The notes: a model not told the origin generated them from the sequence alone. 42,760 nucleotides of DNA from Marine Group II euryarchaeote MED-G33 (GCA_002457195.1 NTJU01000002.1:1-42760); one strand, 5' to 3'. Shown: positions 33,375 to 42,760, counted from the first letter of the stretch. A program made the numbers and translations.

Positions 33375-35044
33375 TGTATTTTTGGCGCAATGGCCTTATG
33401 CGCGCATGGATACGCGGCATCATGGGAGCCGAGAAAATCTCGACAGAGGATGCTCTGGATTTGCTCGCTCCCTCCGATGATGCCATCTCCACAGAAGAAG
33501 CAATTTCAGCAACACAGAAACCTTCTGATGGACGCCCCACTCTTTCAGATATTGACGCCGTTGAAAACCGGATGGAGAAGCTTCGAGGTCGTGAGCGTCA
33601 CCTACTCCGGTTGGACCGATTGTTTTTGTCTAGAGGCATCCATCTTTCACTCACCTTACCCATTTTTGCACTCGCTTTACAGTTGGTCGGACGTCGCTAT
33701 GCTGAAGGTTCCCCTGACTGGTGGATTTCCAGTGTTGAATCAGGTTTCCCTGAAGCCACTCTCAGCATCGTATCTGGTCTTTTAGCGACTATTATTCTCC
33801 TGGCATGGATGGTGTCTCTTTCAGTCGTACGTTCTTTACACAATACGTCGCGCAAGGTCTTCCTCGCGGAAGGGGAATCTTTCATGCTCCGTGGCCGCCC
33901 CTTTGAGAGCCTACACGGATACGAGGCGATTAATGACGTAACTCGAATGGCCATCACACGTGTCTCAGGAGTACTAACGATTGTCACTTTCTCTGCGATT
34001 GCTCAATTGGCTGCCACATTAGAGGGTGGTCTCAGTGATGCAGGCGGGGTGCTTGTTGGATTCGCAATCGGTGGCACTTTCGCAGCGATTGGCCTAGACT
34101 TACTTCGAGGAGGTACCCACCACAACACCGTCGAAAGATGGGGTTTGTTGGAAGCATACGAACCACCCCTGCACCCTTCGTGTCCCGACCGTGTATTCAC
34201 AGAAATCCTCACCACTTGGATGGACCCTGTTCTCCGTGCAAGATTCGATGCTCACATCCAATCTCTTCGTGATGGCCTTCAACCTGGAAAAGACATCCAC
34301 TCTGCAATAGAACACCTCTTGCACATGCGGTATTTGGAAGCCAAGGGTGAACTGACCAATCGTCAGGTTCGCCAATCGATGGAACATTATTTCCGATTAG
34401 ATCGGTTGCCAGAATTGTTTGAAAATGACTGGTTTGATGAAGAAACGTGGACCAATCTGTTCTTACATGTAAAAGGAAAATGTTCGCCCTTTTTCCGTCT
34501 TCTTTCACGACTTCAGCATGATTTGTCCGACGACCTAGAATCATTGCGTGCAGATACACTACATTTTGATGTCGACATGCAAAATGTAGTCAGTGGTTCT
34601 GGGCATCTCTTTGCATATTTACACAATAGTGGCGAAGATAGTCGAAAGATTGTGATTAAAGTTCAGACTCCAGATTTCCAGCCCCATGAAAGTTCTTTCA
34701 CACTCACTCTAGAATCGAGTACAGCTCTCGAAGGATTAGATGCCCACCTCCCCACAAGATCCAGTACGACAGATGACGTTCACGATGTACTTGCGAGAAT
34801 GATGGGCCATGGTGAAATCATTTGGCAAACTTTACTGCCTCAGCATGACGGTGAATCGACAGTTACGGTCAGATTAGAGGATACTGAAGGGAATCTGCTC
34901 GGTGGCAAGGTTCTCGCAGTCCAGGTACGACCCAAATTGCAAGAACGTATCCGTCTCCGAGGCGGAATGGCTGCAGTCACGGCTGGAATTCTCGCCGTAC
35001 TTTACCGGGTTGTCCCATGGGTTGCATCATTGGCAGCGCTGTAA
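33371..35044 (+). CDS. Membrane protein, unknown function
   Basis: 557-aa ORF with several TM segments and a hydrophilic C-terminal half; start could be MGAEKIST at 33422. Confidence 0.65.
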   Translation: MMYFWRNGLMRAWIRGIMGAEKISTEDALDLLAPSDDAISTEEAISATQKPSDGRPTLSDIDAVENRMEKLRGRERHLLRLDRLFLSRGIHLSLTLPIFALALQLVGRRYAEGSPDWWISSVESGFPEATLSIVSGLLATIILLAWMVSLSVVRSLHNTSRKVFLAEGESFMLRGRPFESLHGYEAINDVTRMAITRVSGVLTIVTFSAIAQLAATLEGGLSDAGGVLVGFAIGGTFAAIGLDLLRGGTHHNTVERWGLLEAYEPPLHPSCPDRVFTEILTTWMDPVLRARFDAHIQSLRDGLQPGKDIHSAIEHLLHMRYLEAKGELTNRQVRQSMEHYFRLDRLPELFENDWFDEETWTNLFLHVKGKCSPFFRLLSRLQHDLSDDLESLRADTLHFDVDMQNVVSGSGHLFAYLHNSGEDSRKIVIKVQTPDFQPHESSFTLTLESSTALEGLDAHLPTRSSTTDDVHDVLARMMGHGEIIWQTLLPQHDGESTVTVRLEDTEGNLLGGKVLAVQVRPKLQERIRLRGGMAAVTAGILAVLYRVVPWVASLAAL

Positions 35045-35098
35045 TACGCTCACCTCCCTCATCGTTCTATTCAAATGGGGAAAGGGGGTCGGCAGTTC

Positions 35099-36118
35099 AT
35101 GACGGAATCCGAAGAGGTCGACAGCAGTGATGCTGACCTCCGTGATCAGTTGAAGTCGATGGAGGCCAAACTCCGCCGTCTTCGCGACATCCGACAGCAG
35201 CACAATGATGCTGGTAAAAGGAATGCAGACTCGCGCAATTCGATTCAAAAAGAGTACAAAAAACTCCGAGAAGAAATTGATTTGAAGTTGGCCGAAAATA
35301 AGGAAATTCGCAATAAGGCAAAGGCACATCAGGCGAGACGCGATGCAATTCAACAACAAATCCGCGAACTGATTGGTCAAGCAAAGAATTCTCGTGGAGA
35401 AAAAGGTAAGAAATCCCCCGTTCTTGAATTGAGTGAGATAAATTCTCAGATTGATAAACTTGAGAATATGCTTGAGACTGATGGTTCGATTAAACTCGAG
35501 AAGGAAAATAACATCCTTAAATTAATCAAAAAGCATTCAAATCGAAAGAAGGAATTGGAACCCTTGGTCGAAGAGGCCTTGCGCATCAAGATCGATCTAG
35601 ACAATATCGAAGGCAGTATACAAGAACTCAAGGTCGAGGCTGATTCAGAGCATGCGGCCATGGTTGGTTTCCATGAAGAAGCGGATAAGTTGTGGGTGAC
35701 AATCAAACCGCTCTTTGAAGAACGTGATTTCAAGAAAGCCGAAGGTGATCGGTTGCACGAAGCATTCCTTGAATGTCGTAAACAAGCCGACGAAATTCAC
35801 ACCCAAGTTGTCGCAATGCTCGATCAGGTAAATCAGATTCGTGACAAACTCAAGCAAGAACGCCTTGAGGCCCAGTCTTGGATTGATGACCACAACGAAT
35901 CAGTTCGAACGGCCTTGAAGACACCTGACCAGGACGAAAAATTGGCGGGTTCATTGACACAAGCCCTACTCGCAGGGGCTTCCATCAGTCTGGGTGGAAG
36001 TGAAACAGGTTCCAATGCAAATACCCGCTCCGACGGCCGTTCTTCTCGGAAAGCCAATATGCGCCGGAGTGGTGCTGCAAGAGGCAACAGGGGTCGTTCA
36101 AAACCCCGTGAGGACTAA
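35099..36118 (+). CDS. Coiled-coil protein (COG1340-like) with RRSGAARGNRGRSK tail
   Basis: Charged helical protein with C-terminal tail resembling that of the 28213-29229 product. Confidence 0.75.
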   Translation: MTESEEVDSSDADLRDQLKSMEAKLRRLRDIRQQHNDAGKRNADSRNSIQKEYKKLREEIDLKLAENKEIRNKAKAHQARRDAIQQQIRELIGQAKNSRGEKGKKSPVLELSEINSQIDKLENMLETDGSIKLEKENNILKLIKKHSNRKKELEPLVEEALRIKIDLDNIEGSIQELKVEADSEHAAMVGFHEEADKLWVTIKPLFEERDFKKAEGDRLHEAFLECRKQADEIHTQVVAMLDQVNQIRDKLKQERLEAQSWIDDHNESVRTALKTPDQDEKLAGSLTQALLAGASISLGGSETGSNANTRSDGRSSRKANMRRSGAARGNRGRSKPRED

Positions 36119-36175
36119 TTCCTCGCATCCGTGTCCGGGCGCATCCTCAAATAGGCCCAATTATCCGCCGGGGCT

Positions 36176-36412
36176 ATGGCACGTTCAGGCCCTTACAGGT
36201 CATATGACCGGTCTTGGGAAGAAATCGAGACCATGCTCGATATTGCCGAAGAACGTGTTCATGAATGGCAAGATTGGTTTGAAACATGCCAGGATGAAGG
36301 CGACCGTGAAGGAATGAAAGAAGCCGCCAGGAATTACAAGGCATTGCAAGGCGTCGTCAAATGCCTAAAATGGGTCCTCGGAGAAGAGGGGATCCCCAAC
36401 CCACTCGAATGA
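36176..36412 (+). CDS. Small hypothetical protein
   Basis: 78-aa amphipathic helical ORF filling the gap between neighbouring genes. Confidence 0.5.
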   Translation: MARSGPYRSYDRSWEEIETMLDIAEERVHEWQDWFETCQDEGDREGMKEAARNYKALQGVVKCLKWVLGEEGIPNPLE

Positions 36413-37399
36413 TCAGTGTCCACGTTGGTCCATTCGCACATCGAGTTTTTCGATTTCCAAACCATCCATCGGCCTGCCTGCCATCATCGTACTGGCTTCT
36501 GCCACTTTCTCTGCATCATCAAAGTGGTGTGTTGCCATGACGATTGCTTCTGCGGTAGTAATCGGATTTTCAGATTTGAAAATTCCCGAACCAACGAAAA
36601 CACCATCCATACCATGTCGCATTAGCAGAGCTGCATCTGCCGGGGTTGCAATACCACCTGCAGAGAATGTCACAACAGGCAAGCGGCCCATTTCACGGAC
36701 CTCACCAAGAACTTCCAGCACATCAACATGCAAATCATTCAGGGTTCCAAATGGAGTGTCAACAACATCGAGCATGTGCTCGGAAGCAACTTCAAGTCGA
36801 CGGAAACCACTGCTAATGGTCGAAGCGATGGTTTCCAATTCCTGTGAATTTGAACGCTGAATCAAATCGATTTCAGCGGCGACGATCCGGGCGTGTTGAA
36901 CTGCTGCGACAACATTTCCTGTACCGGCTTCACCTTTGGTTCGAATCATTGCTGCACCTTCGACAACACGACGTACTGCTTCTCCAAGGTTGGTACAACC
37001 GCAAACAAACGGGATGGTAAAATCATTCTTTGGGATGTGATAAAACGGGTCTGCGGGGGTCAAAACTTCAGATTCATCAATCATGTCTACGCCCAAGGCT
37101 TCGAGAACACGCGCTTCAGCGTCATGCCCAATACGTGCTTTTGCCATCACTGGGATGCTCGTCGTTTCGATAATCCCATTGATCAAGTCAGGGTGACTCA
37201 TTCTGGCCACACCTCCATCAGCACGGATATCGGCAGGAACACGCTCCAATGCCATGACGCTACTGGCACCAGCATCTTCTGCAATGTGTGCCTGCTCAGG
37301 TGTGACGACATCCATGATGACGCCCCCTTCCTGCATTTTAGCGAAGCCTCGCTTGAGCAATTCGGTGCCCTTGCGCATGTGAGTTAGGTCAATCGACAT
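36413..37399 (-). CDS. pdxS: Pyridoxal 5'-phosphate synthase subunit PdxS
   Basis: [71 protein letters not shown]; start MSIDLTH proposed (ORF start 37429). Confidence 0.97.
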   Translation of the reverse strand: MSIDLTHMRKGTELLKRGFAKMQEGGVIMDVVTPEQAHIAEDAGASSVMALERVPADIRADGGVARMSHPDLINGIIETTSIPVMAKARIGHDAEARVLEALGVDMIDESEVLTPADPFYHIPKNDFTIPFVCGCTNLGEAVRRVVEGAAMIRTKGEAGTGNVVAAVQHARIVAAEIDLIQRSNSQELETIASTISSGFRRLEVASEHMLDVVDTPFGTLNDLHVDVLEVLGEVREMGRLPVVTFSAGGIATPADAALLMRHGMDGVFVGSGIFKSENPITTAEAIVMATHHFDDAEKVAEASTMMAGRPMDGLEIEKLDVRMDQRGH

Positions 37400-37450
37400 T
37401 CCAATCGGTCTAATCGACCGTTGCCGCACATTAGAACTTTCGTCAGAGCC

Positions 37451-37732
37451 CTAGTCGTCAGCGAGAATCGGGGAATCTCCCTCGGCAATCTCGGCATCGA
37501 CACATTCTGTTTCGTTCTTCTCGATCCACGCCTCTTCTTCATCGGGAACATCAGTGTCTGCGAAAATCGCTTCAACTGGACATTCCGCGATACATGCACC
37601 GCAATCAATGCACTCATCCGGGTCGATTACGAGGTATGTGGGGAGTTCACGAAAAGCCTCTACAGGGCAAACAGCAACACAATCTTGGTACTTGTGGTTT
37701 ACACAAGCTGAAGTCACAACGTGGGTCATCAA
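37451..37732 (-). CDS. FdxA-like ferredoxin
   Basis: [18 protein letters not shown] and [16 protein letters not shown]. Confidence 0.88.
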   Translation of the reverse strand: MMTHVVTSACVNHKYQDCVAVCPVEAFRELPTYLVIDPDECIDCGACIAECPVEAIFADTDVPDEEEAWIEKNETECVDAEIAEGDSPILADD

Positions 37733-37794
37733 TACTTAGGAACGGGCATCATAATATGAATCCTTGTAATTAGGCTGGCCTAAAACTGGGTGTT

Positions 37795-38265
37795 TTACGA
37801 TTCAAATTCTTTGGGCAAATTCTCAGCATTTGCCTTCGCAGCGGCTGCAACCAACATATCCCTTGCATTCTGAACCGAATCTTGACCCGGATAAACTTCC
37901 AGTTTGATCCGACCTTTAATCTGCTCACCAAAACCATCTGATAATTCTATAGAGCCTGATACTAGAGATGAAATTCTCAGTCGGATATGCAAATTATTTT
38001 GTTCGTCGATTCGCTTATCGAGATCAGCGGATTGTGATAACCGTTCGAGCAATTCTGGACCCAAATGCGAGATGCTTTGTTTGGCGGCTTTCTTTTGCTT
38101 AATTCGGGCACATAACATCGTCATTCTCGCACCGTGATAGGATTTGACTTTCTCTTTAGAAATCTCAGCCAAGCCACCAGTTATCCAATTGATTGCGTCT
38201 TCAATCGCCTGGGTAGAACCAACCCCGCTAGAGGTTGCATTCCAAGTTACGTTGTGCACGGCCAC
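37795..38265 (-). CDS. COG1325-like exosome-associated RNA-binding domain protein
   Basis: YHGARMTMLCARIKQKKAAKQSISHLGPELLERLSQSADLDKRIDEQNNLHIRLRISSLVSGSIEL resembles the family pattern (GhhGn..., Rld..Ded..lylRldKQ). Confidence 0.6.
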   Translation of the reverse strand: MAVHNVTWNATSSGVGSTQAIEDAINWITGGLAEISKEKVKSYHGARMTMLCARIKQKKAAKQSISHLGPELLERLSQSADLDKRIDEQNNLHIRLRISSLVSGSIELSDGFGEQIKGRIKLEVYPGQDSVQNARDMLVAAAAKANAENLPKEFES

Positions 38266-38292
38266 AATTGTTGCGTAAGGTGTGCAGCCTAT

Positions 38293-38367
38293 GACCCCTA
38301 CGGGGTCGAAGCATGGCGTTCAAATACCCGGGGCAGGTCGGCGACTCGCTAGTGGGGTAGCCCCCGC
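38293..38367 (+). promoter_or_regulatory. Structured leader upstream of rps3ae (two GC-rich hairpins)
   Basis: GACCCC-TAC-GGGGTC (38293-38307) and GTGGGG-TAGC-CCCCGC (38352-38367). Confidence 0.4.
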
Positions 38368-38388
38368 GACAATCAGGAGATGAAAAAA

Positions 38389-39348
38389 ATGGCCAGCAAG
38401 GGTGCAGCATCACGAGCAGAAGCTCGAAAACAGAAAGACAAATGGAAGGCAAAAAGATGGTACACAATTCGTGCACCCCGACAACCTTGGCACTTCAAGG
38501 TAATCGGCGAAACCCTGGGCGAAGAAGACGAACTCCTGATCGGTCGCATGTATGAGATCACACAGCAAGAAGTCGATGGCGATTTCAGCAAGATGCACGT
38601 AAAACTCAAGTTCCGTGTTACTGAAGTCGTTGGTCAAGATGCTATTACACAGTTTGCAGGACATGAAGTCCTCAAAGATCACGTCCGAAGACAAGTTCGA
38701 CGATACCGCGGTAAAGTTGACGATGTCATCGATGCGATTACAGATGATGGATACTATGTCCGCATCAAGCCATTCCTGATTACACAAGGTCGAGTGAAGA
38801 CCAGCCAAAAGCAAGGCATGCGCGATGCTTGCCGCGATGTTGTGTTGCAAACAGCAGCACGTAACACGTGGATTGATTTGCAGAAGCAAATCCTATCTGG
38901 TGAACTTGAACAAGCACTTGAGAAGGCAGCTCGAAAGATTGCAGCCGTCAAGGTTGTAATGATTCGAAAGAGCCAGTTGATCCAAGATGGAGTAATCGTA
39001 GAAGACGGTCCAACTCTCGATGAAATCCGTGAAGATGAGTCTAGAGTGGCTGCTGCCAAGAAGGCAGCCATCGCTGCAGCAATGGATGAAGAGGATGCAG
39101 AAGACGAAACTCCTGACGTTTTGGCAGCAGCAGAAGCAGCTGCTGACGACGATGATACATCCGACGAGGAAGCGGAAGCCGATTCCGAAGACGAATCTAC
39201 AGAAGAGGAAGTTGTTGAAGAAGCGGCCGCTGATGATGCACCTGATTATGCATCGATGAAGGTCGCCGAACTCAAGGAATTGCTCAAGGCGGCTGGGAAA
39301 CCAGTCTCCGGAAAGAAGGACGAGTTGATCGCCCGCTTGATGGAGTAG
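38389..39348 (+). CDS. rps3ae: 30S ribosomal protein S3Ae with acidic linker and C-terminal SAP-like domain
   Basis: KWKAKRWYTIRAP, LKFRVTEV, VRIKPFLITQGRVKTSQKQGMRDACRDVV; C-terminal YASMKVAELKELLKAAGKPVSGKKDELIARLME; AGGAGA 8 nt before ATG 38389. Confidence 0.88.
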   Translation: MASKGAASRAEARKQKDKWKAKRWYTIRAPRQPWHFKVIGETLGEEDELLIGRMYEITQQEVDGDFSKMHVKLKFRVTEVVGQDAITQFAGHEVLKDHVRRQVRRYRGKVDDVIDAITDDGYYVRIKPFLITQGRVKTSQKQGMRDACRDVVLQTAARNTWIDLQKQILSGELEQALEKAARKIAAVKVVMIRKSQLIQDGVIVEDGPTLDEIREDESRVAAAKKAAIAAAMDEEDAEDETPDVLAAAEAAADDDDTSDEEAEADSEDESTEEEVVEEAAADDAPDYASMKVAELKELLKAAGKPVSGKKDELIARLME

Positions 39349-39357
39349 GTGAGGCCA

Positions 39358-40113
39358 ATGGCCCGCCTCACAGTGCTGTGTGGCACCGGAATGACCGAGT
39401 TGGCCACATCTACCGATGGCGCTGAAGTCGAGACGTTTCGTTCTGACACACCATGGGGTGAAGTTCCTTGCACATTGGTTCACACTGGGGGGCATGAGAT
39501 TCTATTCATCTACAGGCATCACAGCCCAGATGGCAAAGTAAACCCCCCTCACAGTATCGAGCACCGTGCAAATGTGCATGCTGCAACTTCGTTTGGTTCA
39601 AATGCAGTCATCAGCGTATGGTGTGTAGGGACCATGGATCCGGATTTTCCACCTGGTGTGGTCGGTGTAGCCGATGACATGCTCGATATATCTGGGACCG
39701 TTTGGACATTCCACGATTCTTCAGCCGTACATGTCAATCGAACAGAAATGTTTGACAGAGCACTGTCTGAAATCGCAGCAAATGTTCTCAAATCGCAGGA
39801 TGGCGCAGGTCCGAATGCTTACAGGCAAATCGTTGGACAAGCGAGTGGACCACAATTTGAAAGTCGTGCTGATGTGGAAGCATACCACCGTTTGGGTGCC
39901 ACCTGTGTCAACATGACCATTGGCGGTGAGGCTCGTTGCATGTCGGAAAAACCACCTGCCCACGTCGGTCTTCTCCTCTCAAGTAATTGGGCTGCTGGAA
40001 AAGACCCAGCGGACCACCTTGCACCCGTTGATCATCACAGTGTCGAGAACCTAGCTGCTTCCATGCGTGCACGGGTCTGGGCTGCTATTCTCGCGATTGC
40101 CGACACACAGTAG
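39358..40113 (+). CDS. Purine nucleoside / methylthioadenosine phosphorylase-like (MTAP family)
   Basis: RHHSPDGKVNPPHSIEHRANVHA, ASGPQFESRADVEAYHRLGATCVNMTIGGEA, SSNWAAG. Confidence 0.8.
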   Translation: MARLTVLCGTGMTELATSTDGAEVETFRSDTPWGEVPCTLVHTGGHEILFIYRHHSPDGKVNPPHSIEHRANVHAATSFGSNAVISVWCVGTMDPDFPPGVVGVADDMLDISGTVWTFHDSSAVHVNRTEMFDRALSEIAANVLKSQDGAGPNAYRQIVGQASGPQFESRADVEAYHRLGATCVNMTIGGEARCMSEKPPAHVGLLLSSNWAAGKDPADHLAPVDHHSVENLAASMRARVWAAILAIADTQ

Positions 40114-40144
40114 GTTCATCGTCCTCAGTGTCGGTGATGATGCC

Positions 40145-40537
40145 ATGACAAGGCCAGTGGATGTCGATGAATGGGGCAAAGTAGACTTTTCAGAGGAACC
40201 AGATGGTTCCTGGACGACCATGATGGGTCGCGTTGCACGCTTCCACCTCAAGCACGATTTTGCCAATCCGGAAAACAACGGCCACGACATGGGGTATCGA
40301 CTTGCCCTCGTCATCGAAGAACTCGGTGAATTGTCAGCAGCCATTACGAAGGGTAAACCGAAGGAAGAAGCCGCAGAAGAGTTGGCCGACGTCTTCATCT
40401 TGACCCTTGGCAATGCATTGGCCATGGAAGTTGATTTAGAAGCAGAATTTCACAAGAAATTAGACAAAATCATGCAACGCCCAGCCAGGCGTGGTGGGAT
40501 GGGAATTCGTGTCACTGAATATCAGGGTGAGAGATAA
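40145..40537 (+). CDS. MazG-like nucleotide pyrophosphohydrolase
   Basis: GYRLALVIEELGELSAAITKGKPKEEAAEELADVFILTLGNALAMEVDLEAEFHKKLDKI (EExxE...ExxD). Confidence 0.8.
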   Translation: MTRPVDVDEWGKVDFSEEPDGSWTTMMGRVARFHLKHDFANPENNGHDMGYRLALVIEELGELSAAITKGKPKEEAAEELADVFILTLGNALAMEVDLEAEFHKKLDKIMQRPARRGGMGIRVTEYQGER

Positions 40538-40600
40538 GATTGGTGATGATAAATCAATTCTGCAAGTAACATTTATACTGTTATTTCATAATTTTAGGCT

Positions 40601-41380
40601 ATGTTTGAGGACCTTACACGGGTACGCCTTGTTGTCAATATCAAGACACTATACGTTTCGATTCTCGCAGTCGGTTCGATGATTATCTGTCGAGAATATG
40701 GAATCGAGGGTAGTTTTCCACTGACGTTAATTTCGACTGCGATTATTTTCCCAATCGTTTTCTCGATTGGTGGAGCTTACAAACGTCGTGAGAATGCTTT
40801 GGCACATTATGGGGCCATCAAGGCCCACGGTAGAGCGATATTCTATGCTGTCCGAGACTGGATGCCAGAGTCTGATCGAGACAGTCTATCCCAAACCCAA
40901 GGTGTGATGAGAGAATTGATGGTTGGTATGCGTGAACTTTTCACCAATCCTGAAGAAGAGATGCGTGAACATGAAACTGCAGTTTATTCTGCATTCTCGA
41001 AACTCTCGTTGTTAATTCGTGTTGAACTTCGCGACAAGGGTCTCCCTGGAGGCGAATGTTCCCGTCTCTATGCGTACATGTCGAAGATGATGGTGGCCTT
41101 TGAAAATACAAAGCATATTTTCCAGTATCGCACACCTCGCTCATTACGGGCTTACAGCGATTTCTTCATTCTTGTCTTGCCGATCATGTATGGTCCATAT
41201 TTCGTCGCATCTAGTACCTCTTACTCGATGTATTTGGAATACTTGATGCCACTTTTATTCACATTTATTTTGGTAGGTTTGGATAATATCCAAGAGCATC
41301 TTGAGAATCCATTCGATCAAATTGGTGTTGATGATGTGGCAATTAATGCTGAAACATTCGTCAAGAGTTTAGAACACTAA
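40601..41380 (+). CDS. Membrane protein (about 4 TM), bestrophin-like architecture possible, unknown function
   Basis: Two N-terminal and two C-terminal hydrophobic segments; tttatac TATA-like box upstream near 40572. Confidence 0.6.
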   Translation: MFEDLTRVRLVVNIKTLYVSILAVGSMIICREYGIEGSFPLTLISTAIIFPIVFSIGGAYKRRENALAHYGAIKAHGRAIFYAVRDWMPESDRDSLSQTQGVMRELMVGMRELFTNPEEEMREHETAVYSAFSKLSLLIRVELRDKGLPGGECSRLYAYMSKMMVAFENTKHIFQYRTPRSLRAYSDFFILVLPIMYGPYFVASSTSYSMYLEYLMPLLFTFILVGLDNIQEHLENPFDQIGVDDVAINAETFVKSLEH

Positions 41381-41400
41381 TGCGTTTGTCTCGATCGTGA

Positions 41401-42132
41401 TTAATTTCGAATATTGGACATTCCCCCATCCAAATGCAAAATCTGACCCGTTAGGTTGTCCGGAGCTTGACACAATAACCATTCGATTGTGGATGCGATT
41501 TCATCGGGTTGGTTGATTTTTTTCAATGGAATCATCCCAACCGCTGCTTCTCGAATCGCATCCGATTTGAGTATATTTTCAGCCAAGCGAGTTTCGGTTA
41601 ACCCTGGTGCTACAGCATTGACTCGAATTCCCCTTTGACTGTAGGTTGAAGCCGCGGATCGAACCATTGATTCAATTCCACCCTTCGCTGCTGCAATGGC
41701 TTCATGATTGACCAACCCTAGACTGGCGGCTACACTCGACATGAATACCACACGGCCACCGCCAGAACGAAGCATTGCTTTACAAGCGATTGAAAGTGTC
41801 AAAAATGCTGTTGAAAGATTCGTATGAATGACTTCATTGAAATCATCAATTTTGATTGCATGTGGGGGGCGAATCAACATGGATCCAACCATGTGCGCAA
41901 CCCCTGCGATTGTCCCTCCTCCTCGTTCGAGAGAAGTTCGTACGGCCTGATTTACAGATTCAGGATTCAGTGCGTCGCCTTGGACGACTTCCACTCCTAA
42001 TGCTTGTAGTTCTTCACATCGCGATACATCTCGGGCCAGAACTGTAACGCTGGAACCATTGTTGAGTAATCGTTTCGCTAGAATGATTGCAATGTCGCTA
42101 CTTCCACCAACGATGAGATATGATTCGGGCAT
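41401..42132 (-). CDS. Short-chain dehydrogenase/reductase (SDR)
   Basis: LIVGGSSDIAIILAKRLL, VVFMSSVAASLGLVNHEAIAAAKGGIESMVRS, RVNAVAPGLTETRL; note HEAIAAAKGG where YxxxK is expected. Confidence 0.85.
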   Translation of the reverse strand: MPESYLIVGGSSDIAIILAKRLLNNGSSVTVLARDVSRCEELQALGVEVVQGDALNPESVNQAVRTSLERGGGTIAGVAHMVGSMLIRPPHAIKIDDFNEVIHTNLSTAFLTLSIACKAMLRSGGGRVVFMSSVAASLGLVNHEAIAAAKGGIESMVRSAASTYSQRGIRVNAVAPGLTETRLAENILKSDAIREAAVGMIPLKKINQPDEIASTIEWLLCQAPDNLTGQILHLDGGMSNIRN

Positions 42133-42208
42133 GTTGAGAAATTTTCAATTGGACATTTATACCTCTGTTTACAAATAGAGTCACAGATTGATCCTAGAGT
42201 TTCTCAAT

Positions 42209-42760
42209 TCATTGTTCCCAATGTTGCCATTGTTCCTGAGTATGTGCAGTTCTGTACCACCAATCACCACTTGATTCAGGCCATTCGTACCACTCGTAAC
42301 CATCGCCCTTCTGGACTCCCACCACACCCAATGGTGGTGCACTTAACCCAATTTCTTGTACCTGCGGGGGCCCCGAAGGTTCTGGACCACTCCATGAAAT
42401 TGAGGGCAGTGTCTCTTTCTCTTTTTTACGACCAAACATTGCTGGCCATGCAAATAATAGCAAGAAGCTTCCAAGTCCAATACTGCTTCCAGTCACGAAT
42501 ACCAAAGTTGAGGTACTCATGCCATCTTCCTCATCAGAGGGTGGACATCCGTTTGGTTCTACATATCCGACTGAATTGGCGCACTCATCGACACCATCTG
42601 CAACACCATCACCATCTGAATCAATGAGGTTATCACAGCCGTATGGGACTCCATCTCCGTCGATATCGATTGTGTCATTATGTCCTTCACAAGCATCGAT
42701 TGAATCTTCGACACCGTCATCGTCTGAATCAATTAGAGAATCACAGCCATCTGGAATTTG
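42209..42760 (-). CDS. C-terminal part of a TSP3-repeat (calcium-binding) surface protein with TM anchor; continues past the window end
   Basis: Minus frame continues upstream of the listed ORF as DSDGDGVADGVDECANSVGYVEPNGCPPSDEEDG then TM LVFVTGSSIGLGSFLLLFAW and an aromatic tail. Confidence 0.8.
   Translation of the reverse strand, partial: QIPDGCDSLIDSDDDGVEDSIDACEGHNDTIDIDGDGVPYGCDNLIDSDGDGVADGVDECANSVGYVEPNGCPPSDEEDGMSTSTLVFVTGSSIGLGSFLLLFAWPAMFGRKKEKETLPSISWSGPEPSGPPQVQEIGLSAPPLGVVGVQKGDGYEWYEWPESSGDWWYRTAHTQEQWQHWEQ

Noticed and set aside
38281-38370. Possible tRNA-like element (ttcaaat sequence near 38331)
   Set aside because: No compatible T-stem, acceptor stem or anticodon arm could be drawn by eye.
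38893-39495. 200-aa minus ORF
   Set aside because: Antisense to the acidic C-terminal part of S3Ae; Cys/Phe-rich composition typical of a reverse-complement artefact.

Overview
The window looks like a chromosomal segment of a Thermoplasmatota-type archaeon, plausibly a Marine Group II/Poseidoniales relative. That placement is my inference from unsplit rpoB, split rpoA'/A'', archaeal L30e, S3Ae, RpoH and PurP; no search was run. I see no rRNA, IS element or CRISPR array. Main blocks: (1) the 3' part of an asparagine-synthetase-like gene followed by a GshA-type glutamate-cysteine ligase; (2) a minus-strand respiratory operon (about 1851-8653) with a CxCH-motif secreted protein, a Rieske protein, cytochrome b (N-terminal half) and a 942-aa fusion of the cytochrome b C-terminal half to an HdrD/GlpC-like CCG iron-sulfur module, plus a dicluster ferredoxin; (3) a TPR protein, a divergent FtsZ/tubulin-like GTPase, a Pop5-like RNase P subunit and a methyltransferase-BirA fusion; (4) tRNA-Lys(UUU) and rpoH-rpoB-rpoA'-rpoA''-rpl30e, where RpoH and RpoA'' share a homologous N-terminal extension; (5) purP, a KaiC-like ATPase, a Roadblock-like protein, a GNAT and four coiled-coil proteins, two of which share a C-terminal tail motif; (6) a large surface protein with cytoplasmic zinc ribbons and a DtxR regulator; (7) pdxS, ferredoxin, a COG1325-like RNA-binding protein, S3Ae with a C-terminal SAP-like domain, an MTAP-like phosphorylase, a MazG-like protein, an SDR, and a TSP3-repeat surface protein running off the window end. 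The most notable observations are the cytochrome b-HdrD-like fusion, the shared RpoH/RpoA'' N-terminal domain, the S3Ae-SAP fusion, the coiled-coil family, and perfect hairpins in several intergenic leaders.
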